Shown here: positions 9,184-17,172 of the stretch, piece by piece
Position numbering within the stretch: position 1 is the first letter of the stretch
Layout: the number at the start of each line of letters is the position of its first letter
DNA from: Pseudomaricurvus albidus
GTDB taxonomy: Bacteria > Pseudomonadota > Gammaproteobacteria > Pseudomonadales > Cellvibrionaceae
Assembly (NCBI RefSeq): GCF_018863235.1
Contig: NZ_JAHKRS010000001.1
Span: forward strand, 1-64,000
Direction: 5' to 3'
Length of the DNA: 64,000 nt
Position numbers and translations under genes: made by a program
Notes under the pieces: generated by a model
What the model was told of the DNA's origin: nothing
The model's database searches: none
What the model saw: only the letters and a program-made list of their open reading frames with translations

Positions 9184-9411
9184 TTACTCGTGGCTATCCG
9201 TGTATGGCAACAAGGCCAGGTAGCGGGCGCGCTTAACAGCGGTAGCCAGCTGACGCTGATACTTGGCTTTAGTACCTGTGATACGGCTAGGTACAATTTT
9301 ACCGGTTTCTGAAACGTATGCTTTCAGAGTGTCCAGGTCTTTATAATCGATCTGCTTTACACCTTCAGCGGTGAAACGGCAGAACTTACGACGACGGAAA
9401 AAACGTGCCAT
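9184..9411 (-). CDS. rpsR: 30S ribosomal protein S18
   Basis: The 75-residue protein has [10 protein letters not shown] at the N-terminus and the conserved core [26 protein letters not shown] in two parts, ending [12 protein letters not shown]18 forms a heterodimer with S6 on the small-subunit platform. It lies 12 nt after rpsF in the same operon. Confidence 0.97.
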   Translation of the reverse strand: MARFFRRRKFCRFTAEGVKQIDYKDLDTLKAYVSETGKIVPSRITGTKAKYQRQLATAVKRARYLALLPYTDSHE

Positions 9412-9423
9412 GGTGTTGACTCC

Positions 9424-9870
9424 TTACTCTTCGCCAGCTTCATCAGCGGCAGATTCTTCTGCAGAGCTATCTTCTTTAGAAGACTCGTCGGCAGACTCTT
9501 CGCGACGCTCTTGACGTTCCTGACGGTTCGCCTTGCGCTCGCGGCTCTCTTTTTCCGCTTTCATGATTGGAGACTCTTCAGTTACAGCCTCGTCCATGCG
9601 AACCACCAGGTTACGCAATACGGCATCGTTGTAACGGAAGTTGGTAGTCAACTCTTCCAGAACTTCTTCGGTACACTCAACATTCATCAGAATGTAGTGT
9701 GCCTTGTGGATCTTGTTGATTGGGTAAGCCAGTTGACGGCGGCCCCAGTCTTCCAGACGGTGAACTGCACCACCTGCATCGTTGATAGATGCAGAGTAAC
9801 GCTCGATCATGCCTGCTACCTGCTCGCTCTGATCCGGATGAACCAGAAACACAATTTCGTAATGACGCAT
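9424..9870 (-). CDS. rpsF: 30S ribosomal protein S6 with an acidic tail
   Basis: Residues 1-100 are a typical S6 ([44 protein letters not shown]). A charged C-terminal extension rich in Glu, Ser and Arg follows (about residues 105-148), longer than most S6 proteins. E. coli S6 is post-translationally glutamylated at its tail; here acidity is largely encoded. It is first in the operon and is preceded by a likely S6:S18 leader structure. Confidence 0.97.
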   Translation of the reverse strand: MRHYEIVFLVHPDQSEQVAGMIERYSASINDAGGAVHRLEDWGRRQLAYPINKIHKAHYILMNVECTEEVLEELTTNFRYNDAVLRNLVVRMDEAVTEESPIMKAEKESRERKANRQERQERREESADESSKEDSSAEESAADEAGEE

Positions 9871-9877
9871 TTTAGCT

Positions 9878-9906
9878 CCTTACGGGTTAAAGCCTCCCGG
9901 TCAAGG
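9878..9906 (-). promoter_or_regulatory. Possible S6:S18 autoregulatory leader hairpin
   Basis: In the mRNA leader, CCTT-GAC-CGGG pairs with CCCG-T-AAGG around a 9-nt loop, leaving an asymmetric internal bulge next to a CCG. It lies just before the rpsF ribosome binding site. An S6:S18-binding leader with a bulged CCG is known from many bacterial rpsF transcripts. The match here is by eye only. Confidence 0.45.
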
Positions 9907-9990
9907 ACCAGTAAGGCAAGGAGGACTGAAGTCTTTATGATCCGCTCCAAACCTCTGAAACAGACCCCTCAGCCATAATTAGGGTCGCGT

Positions 9991-10019
9991 ATTCTATGGG
10001 CGGGAATGTGGGAATGCAA
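9991..10019 (-). promoter_or_regulatory. Proposed promoter of the rpsF operon
   Basis: On the minus strand TTGCAT (10014-10019), a 17-nt spacer and TAGAAT (9991-9996) are followed by the GC-rich stretch ACGCGACC. The inferred start near 9984 gives a leader of about 115 nt, which contains the S6:S18-like hairpin. Confidence 0.6.
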
Positions 10020-10169
10020 GGATTTGTGCATTTTGTAGCCGATCCGGACACCGACAACCTCCTGACACCCCACAGAGCACCTGCAAATCTCACATAAAGA
10101 TGCCAGCGACAGCCTCAGGGCTTATCATAGGCCGCCTGACATTTTCACCCTAACCACCGAGACGCCTCC

Positions 10170-10613
10170 ATGAAAATCTGGGTCGATGCCGACGCCACCC
10201 CCAAACCGGTCAAGGAAATCCTGTTTCGCGCCGCACAAAGAGCTCAAATACCGACAACACTGGTGGCCAACCAGGCCCTCAGCGTGCCCAACTCGCCCCA
10301 CCTGAAAACCGTTCAGGTACCCAGCGGCTTCGATGTGGCCGACAACTATATTGTGCAGCAATGCAGCGAGGGCGACATCGTGATTACTGCCGACATCCCC
10401 CTGGCGGCGGAAGTGGTTGAAAAAGGCGCCCTGGCCATCAATCCCAGAGGCGAGAAATACACCCGCGAAAACATCAAACAGCGCCTGGCCATGCGGGATT
10501 TTATGGAGGAGATGCGCTCTTCAGGGCAGGTCACGGACGGCCCCAAAGCATACAACCAACAGGATCGGCAGGCTTTTGCCAACACCCTCGACCGATTGCT
10601 GGCCAAACGATAA
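10170..10613 (+). CDS. YaiI/YqxD family protein (UPF0178)
   Basis: This 147-residue protein has a PIN-like pattern: [18 protein letters not shown], then [19 protein letters not shown] and [25 protein letters not shown]. The acidic residues at VDAD and TADIP would form the metal site. The family is widespread but its role is not established. It converges with arsJ, whose stop is 9 nt away. Confidence 0.9.
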   Translation: MKIWVDADATPKPVKEILFRAAQRAQIPTTLVANQALSVPNSPHLKTVQVPSGFDVADNYIVQQCSEGDIVITADIPLAAEVVEKGALAINPRGEKYTRENIKQRLAMRDFMEEMRSSGQVTDGPKAYNQQDRQAFANTLDRLLAKR

Positions 10614-10622
10614 GGCGCCGGC

Positions 10623-11870
10623 TCACTGAGCAGCGGATGACTGGGCTCTGGGCAGGCCCATTGAACATACGGCTGCCAGACCCACCATCAGCGACGAAAC
10701 CAACAGGCAGACCTCCAACCCCCAGAGCTGATAGACAACACCGGACAGAACCGTACCCGCCAAACGCCCGGCGGCATTGGCCATATAGTAAAAGCCCACA
10801 TCCAGTGACACCCCGTCTTCTTTGGCGTAAGCCACGATCAGATAGGAGTGCACGGCCGAGTTAAGCGCAAACACGGCGCCAAAAGCCAGCAGCCCGAACA
10901 CGATCACCCACTGCGGCTGCCACTGCCACCAGATGGCCAGCGCAATCAGCGCCGGCAAACCACACAACAACAGCGCCAATTCCAGCGCCGTACCGCCATC
11001 GGGTATCTTGCCTCGGCTGATGCCGGTAATCGCCGGGGCACGGGCCTGCACCAATCCATAGAGGATTATCCACCCCGCCAGCATGGCGCCCACCGACAAG
11101 TGGGACCAGCCAAGCTGCGCCTGCAAAAATACCGGCAGCGCCACCACGAACCAGACGTCCCGCGCACCAAACAAGAAGAAGCGCGCTGCCGACAATTTAT
11201 TAATGGCCGCACTTTTGGAAAACAGGTCTTTGAATTTCGGTTTAAAACGGGTCTTGCCCAGCTGGCGATCCAACAGTGCGACACTGAACATCAGCACCAC
11301 CAGCAACCCCACCGCCATCACCGCCACGGCACCACGAAAACCCAGACCGGACATCAACAGCGCACCCAGAAAGAAACCGATGCCTTTCAGGCTGTTCTTG
11401 GAACCGGTCAACAACGCCACCCAGCGGTAAAGACGGGCACTCTGCGCACCATCATCATCAGGCAACAGCATCTTGATGCTGCTTTTGGCACTCATCTTGT
11501 TGAGATCCTTGGCGATGCCCGACAGCGCCTGAGCCACCATCACGTACACCACACTCAACAGCGAGGGACTGACCAGCAACATGCCCAATGCCACCACCTG
11601 CAAGCCCAAGCCGATATGCATGGTGACATTGAGCCCAACCCTGGCGGCGAGCCAGCCACCAAACAGATTGGTCACCACCCCAAAAAATTCATAGAGCAAA
11701 AACAGCATGGCCACTTCCAGCGGACTGTAACCCAGGCCGTGAAAATAGAGCACCACCAGCATGCGCAAGGCGCCGTCGGTGAGGGTGAACGCCCAGTAAC
11801 CGGCCGTCACGACCAGATACTGAGCCACATCCCGCGGCAGATCCGAGACTTTTTTCAGCAGGGCATTCAC
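10623..11870 (-). CDS. arsJ: Organoarsenical efflux MFS transporter ArsJ
   Basis: A 415-residue major facilitator with about 12 membrane segments. ArsJ exports 1-arseno-3-phosphoglycerate, the unstable product made when GAPDH uses arsenate instead of phosphate; it then breaks down outside the cell, releasing arsenate. The assignment rests on ArsJ-like sequence ([35 protein letters not shown]) and on the 4-nt ATGA overlap with the dedicated GAPDH upstream. No arsC, arsB or acr3 is present in this window. Confidence 0.93.
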   Translation of the reverse strand: MNALLKKVSDLPRDVAQYLVVTAGYWAFTLTDGALRMLVVLYFHGLGYSPLEVAMLFLLYEFFGVVTNLFGGWLAARVGLNVTMHIGLGLQVVALGMLLVSPSLLSVVYVMVAQALSGIAKDLNKMSAKSSIKMLLPDDDGAQSARLYRWVALLTGSKNSLKGIGFFLGALLMSGLGFRGAVAVMAVGLLVVLMFSVALLDRQLGKTRFKPKFKDLFSKSAAINKLSAARFFLFGARDVWFVVALPVFLQAQLGWSHLSVGAMLAGWIILYGLVQARAPAITGISRGKIPDGGTALELALLLCGLPALIALAIWWQWQPQWVIVFGLLAFGAVFALNSAVHSYLIVAYAKEDGVSLDVGFYYMANAAGRLAGTVLSGVVYQLWGLEVCLLVSSLMVGLAAVCSMGLPRAQSSAAQ

Positions 11871-12871
11871 AGAGACGCGGCCACCTTTTGCACCAGCTCC
11901 ATCATGCGATTCACATAGCCAATCTCATTGTCGTACCAGACCAGAAGCTTCACCTGTGTGCCATTGATGACCATGGTCGAACCTGCGTCCACAATGCCGG
12001 AGCGGGTATCGTTGGTGTAATCCACCGACACCAGAGGACGCTCCTCATAACCCAGCACACCCGCGAGGGAACCTTCCGCCGCAGACTTCAGCGCCTGATT
12101 GACCTCATCCACAGACACGGATTTTTCCAGCTCAAACACGCAATCAGTCAATGACGCATTGGCCAGCGGCACCCGCACCGCAACACCGTTAAGACGCCCT
12201 TTCAATTCGGGAAAGATTTCCGTGATAGCCGTCGCCGACCCCGTCGATGTGGGAATCAGCGACTGACCACAGGCGCGGGCACGCCGCAAATCCGTGTGGT
12301 ACTCATCGAGAATACTCTGGGTATTGGTGATGTCGTGAATGGTGGTGATCGAGCCGTGACGAATCCCAAACTGCTTGTGCATCACCTCAACCACGGGTGC
12401 CAGACAATTGGTGGTGCAGGAGGCCGCCGTGACAATTTTTTGAGAGCCGTCGTAGAGGTGATCGTTGACCCCCATCACCACATTGAGCGTCCCGTCTTTG
12501 ACCGGAGCCGAGACAACCACTTTTTTAACGCCCGCCTCAAAATAAGGTTCCAGCAGCGCCTGGCTCTTGAATTTTCCGGTGCATTCCACCACCAGATCCA
12601 CACCCAGGCCGCGCCAATCGGTCTGTTGCAGCTCGCTATTTTGAGAATAGGAAATCTCGGCCCCATCAATGCTCAACCCGCCGTCCACGACATGGATCTC
12701 GCGCTGCCACTGTCCATGAACGGAATCAAATTGCAGCAGGTGCGCCGCGGTGGCCACATCACCGGCCTTTTCATTGATGTGCACCACCTGAAAACCCGGC
12801 CAACCCCAGGCTGCTCGCAGCGCCAGCCGCCCCATGCGACCAAAACCGTTAATCGCCACCCTGATCGTCAT
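11867..12871 (-). CDS. gapdh: Glyceraldehyde-3-phosphate dehydrogenase of the arsenate-detoxification operon
   Basis: The 334-residue enzyme has the NAD-binding [12 protein letters not shown] at the N-terminus and the catalytic SCTTNC with Cys152. In this setting GAPDH uses arsenate with glyceraldehyde 3-phosphate to give 1-arseno-3-phosphoglycerate, the ArsJ substrate. It differs from a housekeeping glycolytic enzyme mainly by context: it sits between arsR and arsJ and overlaps arsJ by 4 nt. The ATG follows an AGGAGG site. A separate glycolytic GAPDH probably exists elsewhere. Confidence 0.95.
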   Translation of the reverse strand: MTIRVAINGFGRMGRLALRAAWGWPGFQVVHINEKAGDVATAAHLLQFDSVHGQWQREIHVVDGGLSIDGAEISYSQNSELQQTDWRGLGVDLVVECTGKFKSQALLEPYFEAGVKKVVVSAPVKDGTLNVVMGVNDHLYDGSQKIVTAASCTTNCLAPVVEVMHKQFGIRHGSITTIHDITNTQSILDEYHTDLRRARACGQSLIPTSTGSATAITEIFPELKGRLNGVAVRVPLANASLTDCVFELEKSVSVDEVNQALKSAAEGSLAGVLGYEERPLVSVDYTNDTRSGIVDAGSTMVINGTQVKLLVWYDNEIGYVNRMMELVQKVAASL

Positions 12872-12920
12872 ACCTTACCTCCTGCGAAACCGCCCCTAGT
12901 TAAAATGTATATACGCAAAA

Positions 12921-12934
12921 AGAGATATATCTCT
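12921..12934. promoter_or_regulatory. Palindrome between arsR and gapdh
   Basis: AGAGATATATCTCT is a perfect 14-bp palindrome in the 90-nt gap between arsR and gapdh. It may be a second regulator site or a processing signal. Its sequence differs from the operator before arsR. Confidence 0.3.
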
Positions 12935-12961
12935 GTGAACTACGAGACCGCCAACACCCGC

Positions 12962-13303
12962 TTAACAGCAACCGGCCCCTTCCTGCCCGGCCAAACGACC
13001 CAGATCTTCCCTGACCTCCGCCGCACCGGAGACCTCCGAGCGAAGCACAGCAAGCACTCCTTTCGAAAATCCATTGTCCTGCAACAGCTGGTAGTAGACC
13101 CAAACCCCCTCACGACGGGTACTCACCAAGCCACTGTTGCGCAAATACGCAAGGTGCCGGGAGACCACACTCTGGGATACGGACAATGCGTCTACAATAT
13201 CGCAGACACACAGCTCCCCTTTTTCCAGCAGCAAGCACAGAATCCGCAAGCGCACCGGCTCGGAGAGGGCTTTAAACACATTGGCGTAATCAGACATATC
13301 CAT
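12962..13303 (-). CDS. arsR: ArsR-family arsenic-responsive repressor
   Basis: This 113-residue winged-helix repressor has the metalloid site ELCVCDIVDAL, with Cys32 and Cys34 at the start of the recognition region, and a recognition helix SQSVVSRHLAYLR. It ends in GAGCC, so vicinal Cys112-Cys113 could add ligands. As(III) binding to such sites releases the repressor from DNA. It is the first gene of arsR-gapdh-arsJ, and an 8-bp inverted repeat lies just before it. ATG at 13303 or, two codons later, at 13297 are both possible starts. Confidence 0.93.
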   Translation of the reverse strand: MDMSDYANVFKALSEPVRLRILCLLLEKGELCVCDIVDALSVSQSVVSRHLAYLRNSGLVSTRREGVWVYYQLLQDNGFSKGVLAVLRSEVSGAAEVREDLGRLAGQEGAGCC

Positions 13304-13312
13304 AACCGGGAC

Positions 13313-13334
13313 TATATTTGCTTAGCCAAATATA
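13313..13334 (-). promoter_or_regulatory. Likely ArsR operator
   Basis: TATATTTG-CTTAGC-CAAATATA is a perfect 8-bp inverted repeat with a 6-nt centre, 9 nt before the arsR start. Its size, AT-rich arms and position fit an autoregulatory ArsR site. Confidence 0.7.
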
Positions 13335-13452
13335 TGCAATCATCCGGCCTGTCACTCTGATAACCACTGCTTCACCTCCCTGGGTGTTCAAAGGAGAAGA
13401 CATCAACGAAATCAGCAAGTTAGAAATCAGTTTGCCTTAATCGCAAATAGTA

Positions 13453-13482
13453 CTGCCAATTTTATGGCAATCTGCGTATAAT
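13453..13482 (+). promoter_or_regulatory. Proposed deaD promoter with a long leader
   Basis: A perfect TATAAT (13477-13482) is preceded at 18 nt by the weak -35 CTGCCA (13453-13458). The inferred start near 13489 gives a leader of about 257 nt before the deaD ATG. Long structured leaders are typical of cold-shock mRNAs such as those of deaD and cspA. The rest of the 13335-13746 gap shows no gene. Confidence 0.55.
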
Positions 13483-13746
13483 TCGCGCCCTCTTGTAAAC
13501 GGGATCATTGGCTAAGCGCCTTACTCTGGGCCGTTCGTGACATCCTTGGCGGATGGACACAAACCCGCAGCTCTTTTTATAGAGCCTCTTTTATCGAAAG
13601 AAGCCCACGACTATGGAATGAGGGGAGATGTGTTGTTACTTGTCACAGACAGGTCAGCGCAGAGACTCCCAGATCGCTATTGCAGCAATGCTGCGGCGAT
13701 TCACTAAGGCTAACAGTCACTGCCCCCTCTAACCTAAGGTCTACCC

Positions 13747-15513
13747 ATGTCTAATGACTCCGTACGCTTCGCCGATCTCGGCCTGGCGGAATCTGTATTA
13801 AAAGCTGTCGAAGCCGTCGGCTACGAAACTCCTTCACCTATTCAGGCACAGGCTATCCCTCACCTTCTCGAAGGCAAGGATATTCTGGGTATGGCGCAAA
13901 CCGGTACCGGTAAAACCGCCGCCTTTGCCCTGCCACTGCTGACCCGCATTGATCCTAACCTGAACAAAACTCAGGTACTGGTTCTGGCTCCAACCCGTGA
14001 GCTGGCCATTCAGGTGGCAGAAGCTTTCCAAAGCTATGCTGCCAAAATTAAAGGCTTTCACGTGCTGCCAATTTACGGCGGTTCTGATTACCGTGGCCAG
14101 ATCCGCGGACTGCAGCGTGGCGCCCAGGTCGTTGTTGGCACCCCCGGTCGCGTTATGGACCACCTGCGTCGCGGCACTCTGAAACTGGATCACCTGCAAA
14201 GCGTTGTCCTCGACGAAGCTGACGAAATGCTGCGCATGGGCTTTATCGATGACGTCACCTGGATTCTGGACCAGACTCCACAGGAGCGTCAGGTTGCTCT
14301 GTTCTCGGCCACCATGCCGAGAGAAATCCGCAAGGTGGCTGACACCTACCTGACCAACCCGGAAGTCATCAAGATTGCCGCCCAGACCCAAACCGTTGAG
14401 CGCATCGAGCAGCTCTACTGGCTGGTGCGTGGCGTCAACAAACTGGATGCCCTGACCCGCATTCTGGAAGTTGAAGACTTTGATGCCATCATCATGTTTG
14501 TGCGCACCAAAAACGCCACTGCAGAACTGGCCGAGAAACTGGAAGCCCGTGGCTACTCCGCCGCTGCGCTGAACGGTGACATGAGCCAGCAATTGCGCGA
14601 GCGCGCCATTGAGCGCCTGAAAAACGGCAAGCTGGATATCATCATCGCCACTGACGTTGCCGCTCGCGGTATTGACGTATCCCGCGTCAGCCACGTGATC
14701 AACTACGACATCCCTTACGATGCCGAAGCCTATGTTCACCGCATCGGTCGTACTGGTCGTGCCGGCCGCACTGGTAAAGCCATCCTGTTTGTGGCGCCGC
14801 GTGAAAAACGCATGCTCTACACCATTGAGCGCACCACCAAGTCACCGATCACAGAGCTGCAATTGCCCAGCAAGGCGCAGGTGGCCGACAAACGTATCAC
14901 CCAGTTCAAGCAGCAGATTTCTTCTGCCATTGACGAACAGGATCTGACGTTTTTCCGCGAAGTCATTATGAATTACAGCGATGAAACCCAGGCCGAGCCT
15001 TTGGACATCGCTGCAGCTCTGGCGTATCTGGCACAGCTGGAAAAACCCCTGCTGCAACCCAAAGACATTGTGGAAGACAAGCCTGTGCGTCGCGAGCGCA
15101 ATGAGCGCGACGATCGTCGTGAGCGCCCCGACCGCAAACGTCGCGAACGCACCAACGATGCGGATCTGGAAACCTTCCGCCTGGAAGTGGGCCACAACTT
15201 TCACGTCAAGCCCGGCGACGTGGTTGGCGCGATTGCCAATGAAGCGGACATCGACAGTAACTACATCGGCCACATCAAGATTCGTGAGACTCACACCTAT
15301 GTGGATCTGCCCAAAGGCATGCCGGATGAGTTATTGCAAAATCTGAAGAAAGTGCGTGTTCGCGGTCAGCAAATCAACCTGTCCCGTTTTGACGGTCAGA
15401 TTGAAGAAGACACATCTCGCGGCCACAACAAGCGTCCCTTCAAAAAAGGACCACCCCGTGGCGGCAAGAAGCCAGGCGGTCACCGCGGCGGCAATCGTCC
15501 AACCCAGCACTAA
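13747..15513 (+). CDS. deaD: DEAD-box ATP-dependent RNA helicase DeaD/CsdA
   Basis: This 588-residue helicase unwinds RNA during ribosome assembly and mRNA decay, mainly in the cold. In order it has the Q motif (FADLGL...TPSPIQAQAIP), motif I AQTGTGKT, PTRELA, DEADEML, SAT and HRIGRTGRAGR. An Arg/Glu-rich linker (about residues 445-475) follows, then the DbpA-type RNA-binding domain (HNFHVKPGDVVGAIANEA) and a basic Gly-rich tail. The length and domains fit DeaD rather than RhlB or SrmB. A strong terminator follows. Confidence 0.95.
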   Translation: MSNDSVRFADLGLAESVLKAVEAVGYETPSPIQAQAIPHLLEGKDILGMAQTGTGKTAAFALPLLTRIDPNLNKTQVLVLAPTRELAIQVAEAFQSYAAKIKGFHVLPIYGGSDYRGQIRGLQRGAQVVVGTPGRVMDHLRRGTLKLDHLQSVVLDEADEMLRMGFIDDVTWILDQTPQERQVALFSATMPREIRKVADTYLTNPEVIKIAAQTQTVERIEQLYWLVRGVNKLDALTRILEVEDFDAIIMFVRTKNATAELAEKLEARGYSAAALNGDMSQQLRERAIERLKNGKLDIIIATDVAARGIDVSRVSHVINYDIPYDAEAYVHRIGRTGRAGRTGKAILFVAPREKRMLYTIERTTKSPITELQLPSKAQVADKRITQFKQQISSAIDEQDLTFFREVIMNYSDETQAEPLDIAAALAYLAQLEKPLLQPKDIVEDKPVRRERNERDDRRERPDRKRRERTNDADLETFRLEVGHNFHVKPGDVVGAIANEADIDSNYIGHIKIRETHTYVDLPKGMPDELLQNLKKVRVRGQQINLSRFDGQIEEDTSRGHNKRPFKKGPPRGGKKPGGHRGGNRPTQH

Positions 15514-15558
15514 GTCAGACACAGCTTGCCATTCGTTTTTTGAATGGTAGTAACGAAA

Positions 15559-15586
15559 AAACGGCCACTTGATGGCCGTTTTTTTT
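15559..15586 (+). terminator. Rho-independent terminator of deaD
   Basis: ACGGCCA (15561-15567), loop CTTGA and TGGCCGT (15573-15579) are followed by a run of eight T, with AAAAAA before the stem. It lies about 50 nt after the deaD stop codon. Confidence 0.9.
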
Positions 15587-15989
15587 GGCAACATTCCAAT
15601 GGCAAACCCTCAGTAGTGATGCCACTACTGCTTAATCCCCCCCCCCGGACAGCCACCACTTCTGAAAAAATAATATGGCACCCCCACAGCAACCATGGCC
15701 GTCTTCAATACTGCCATGACAAAGCCAGAAACCATGGCAAACGGATAGCAAACCGAACGGAAGAATGTTGCCTTTCAGCTTGGGACTCCGCCAGAGCTCA
15801 GCAAAAAGATTAAACCGTTATAAATGCTCTCAACAGTAATAGCTGCACTTTGAGAAAGGACAATTTTAGCCAGGATTTGTGAAATTTCAGACGACAAACC
15901 ACAGGCCACCTGATAAAGGTGACCTGGAATGAAATGTGAACGGTCTTGCCAAAAAGCGCGGAACGCCAGGAAACGAAAAAATAGACCTG
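15587..15989. other. Gene-free region with a hairpin and a C10 tract
   Basis: I see no convincing gene in these 400 nt. CAGTAGTG-ATGC-CACTACTG (15611-15630) is a perfect 8-bp hairpin, followed 6 nt later by a run of ten C (15637-15646). A second imperfect stem (CAGGCCACCT...AGGTGACCTG) lies near 15902-15927. Confidence 0.5.
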
Positions 15990-17138
15990 TCAGGCTTTTT
16001 TCTTTTGCTTCAAGCCACGCTTACGCCACCACAGATAGACGCCAGTGTAGAAAAACAGCAACGGAGCAAGACCAACCATAACCAACAGCGACCGTCCCGC
16101 CAAGCCAAGAACATCGGCGTTGTGCAACGGGAACTGCCACGCCATAAAGGTTGTGCCTGCGGCCTGTTCACCGACAATACGGCTGGCGAGCACCTCTCCG
16201 GTGTACTGATCCAGCCATACTCGACTGGCGCCATGATTACTCCACGGCTCACCTGGCATATTAAAAGACAATCGATAAACAGCACTGTCATTGTGGGGCA
16301 GATCAATGCGCTTTAGCACACCTTGCGGGAAGTTTTGACGGGCAAGGTCTACGATCTGATCAACGCCCAAAGGCGTCATATCCGGATCTTGCTCCCCTGA
16401 GGACACAGCCACTTTGGGCTCCATTGGAAGCCCCAGACCAACAAGCTGCTCCACCTGCTTGGGGAAGATCATACTGACACCGGAAAAACCGACCACCAAC
16501 AACAGCGGCAACAGGTAAATTCCCACCACCTTGTGCAAGTCAAAATAAAACCTGAATCTGTTGCTGCCAGGGCGTATGGTCAACGCATTGCGCCAGCGAT
16601 TGTTACGGGGCCACCAAATCACAAGACCACTGAGACAAAAGAACAACAGCGCAAGTCCCATCAGACCAACGATGATCTTTCCGGTTTCGCCGGATAACAG
16701 GGTGTAATGCAGACTGTACAACCAGGTCATGGGGTATTCACCCCAGGTTCTGACCGCAAGGACCTGAGCATCCGTGGGAGACACACTGACCTCAATAGAG
16801 CCTGCATTTTCGTCAGGATTGGAAAAGCGCACCAGATGCGGACTGCCTTCCCCACGGGGCAAATAGAGACGGCGAGGTAGCGGGTTACCCGTTACGGCTG
16901 TCTGGGCGTTAGCCAGCACCTGACTGAGAGATGCCGGCTCTTCAGTTGACTGAAACGCAACGGTTTCGGGCGTAAGGGATTCATCCAAGGCATGGTCGAA
17001 CACCAACAAACTGCCGGTCAGCCCGATCACAACCAGAAGCAAACCCAAGATCAGACCTGCGTATTTATGGACGGTGAAAAACGCACTACGCACGCTGAAA
17101 CTCCCGGATACAACTGAAGAGCCTGCCTCGCCATTCAA
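15990..17138 (-). CDS. PepSY-associated membrane protein (PiuB-like)
   Basis: A 382-residue inner-membrane protein with four main membrane segments: near residues 25-48 (AGLILGLLLVVIGLTGSLLVF), 155-175, 205-230 and 345-367. Periplasmic PepSY-like regions lie between, and a basic tail RKRGLKQKKKA ends it. The family is often encoded with TonB receptors and is thought to help ferric-siderophore reduction or uptake. The TonB receptor is 34 nt upstream on the same strand, so both are likely under the same Fur control. Confidence 0.85.
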   Translation of the reverse strand: MNGEAGSSVVSGSFSVRSAFFTVHKYAGLILGLLLVVIGLTGSLLVFDHALDESLTPETVAFQSTEEPASLSQVLANAQTAVTGNPLPRRLYLPRGEGSPHLVRFSNPDENAGSIEVSVSPTDAQVLAVRTWGEYPMTWLYSLHYTLLSGETGKIIVGLMGLALLFFCLSGLVIWWPRNNRWRNALTIRPGSNRFRFYFDLHKVVGIYLLPLLLVVGFSGVSMIFPKQVEQLVGLGLPMEPKVAVSSGEQDPDMTPLGVDQIVDLARQNFPQGVLKRIDLPHNDSAVYRLSFNMPGEPWSNHGASRVWLDQYTGEVLASRIVGEQAAGTTFMAWQFPLHNADVLGLAGRSLLVMVGLAPLLFFYTGVYLWWRKRGLKQKKKA

Positions 17139-17172
17139 CCTGTGCGAAGCAGAACCCTATTTTGCGATTTCT

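Noticed and set aside
10848-11918. A 356-residue plus-strand ORF opposite arsJ
   Set aside because: It is Gln/His/Arg-rich with no family resemblance, and lies antisense to a clear MFS transporter frame.
11867-12871. Assignment as the main glycolytic GAPDH
   Set aside because: The operon position between arsR and arsJ, with a 4-nt overlap, points to the arsenate-detoxification role.
12296-13360. A 354-residue plus-strand ORF across gapdh and arsR
   Set aside because: It covers two real genes in antisense and has no recognisable domain.
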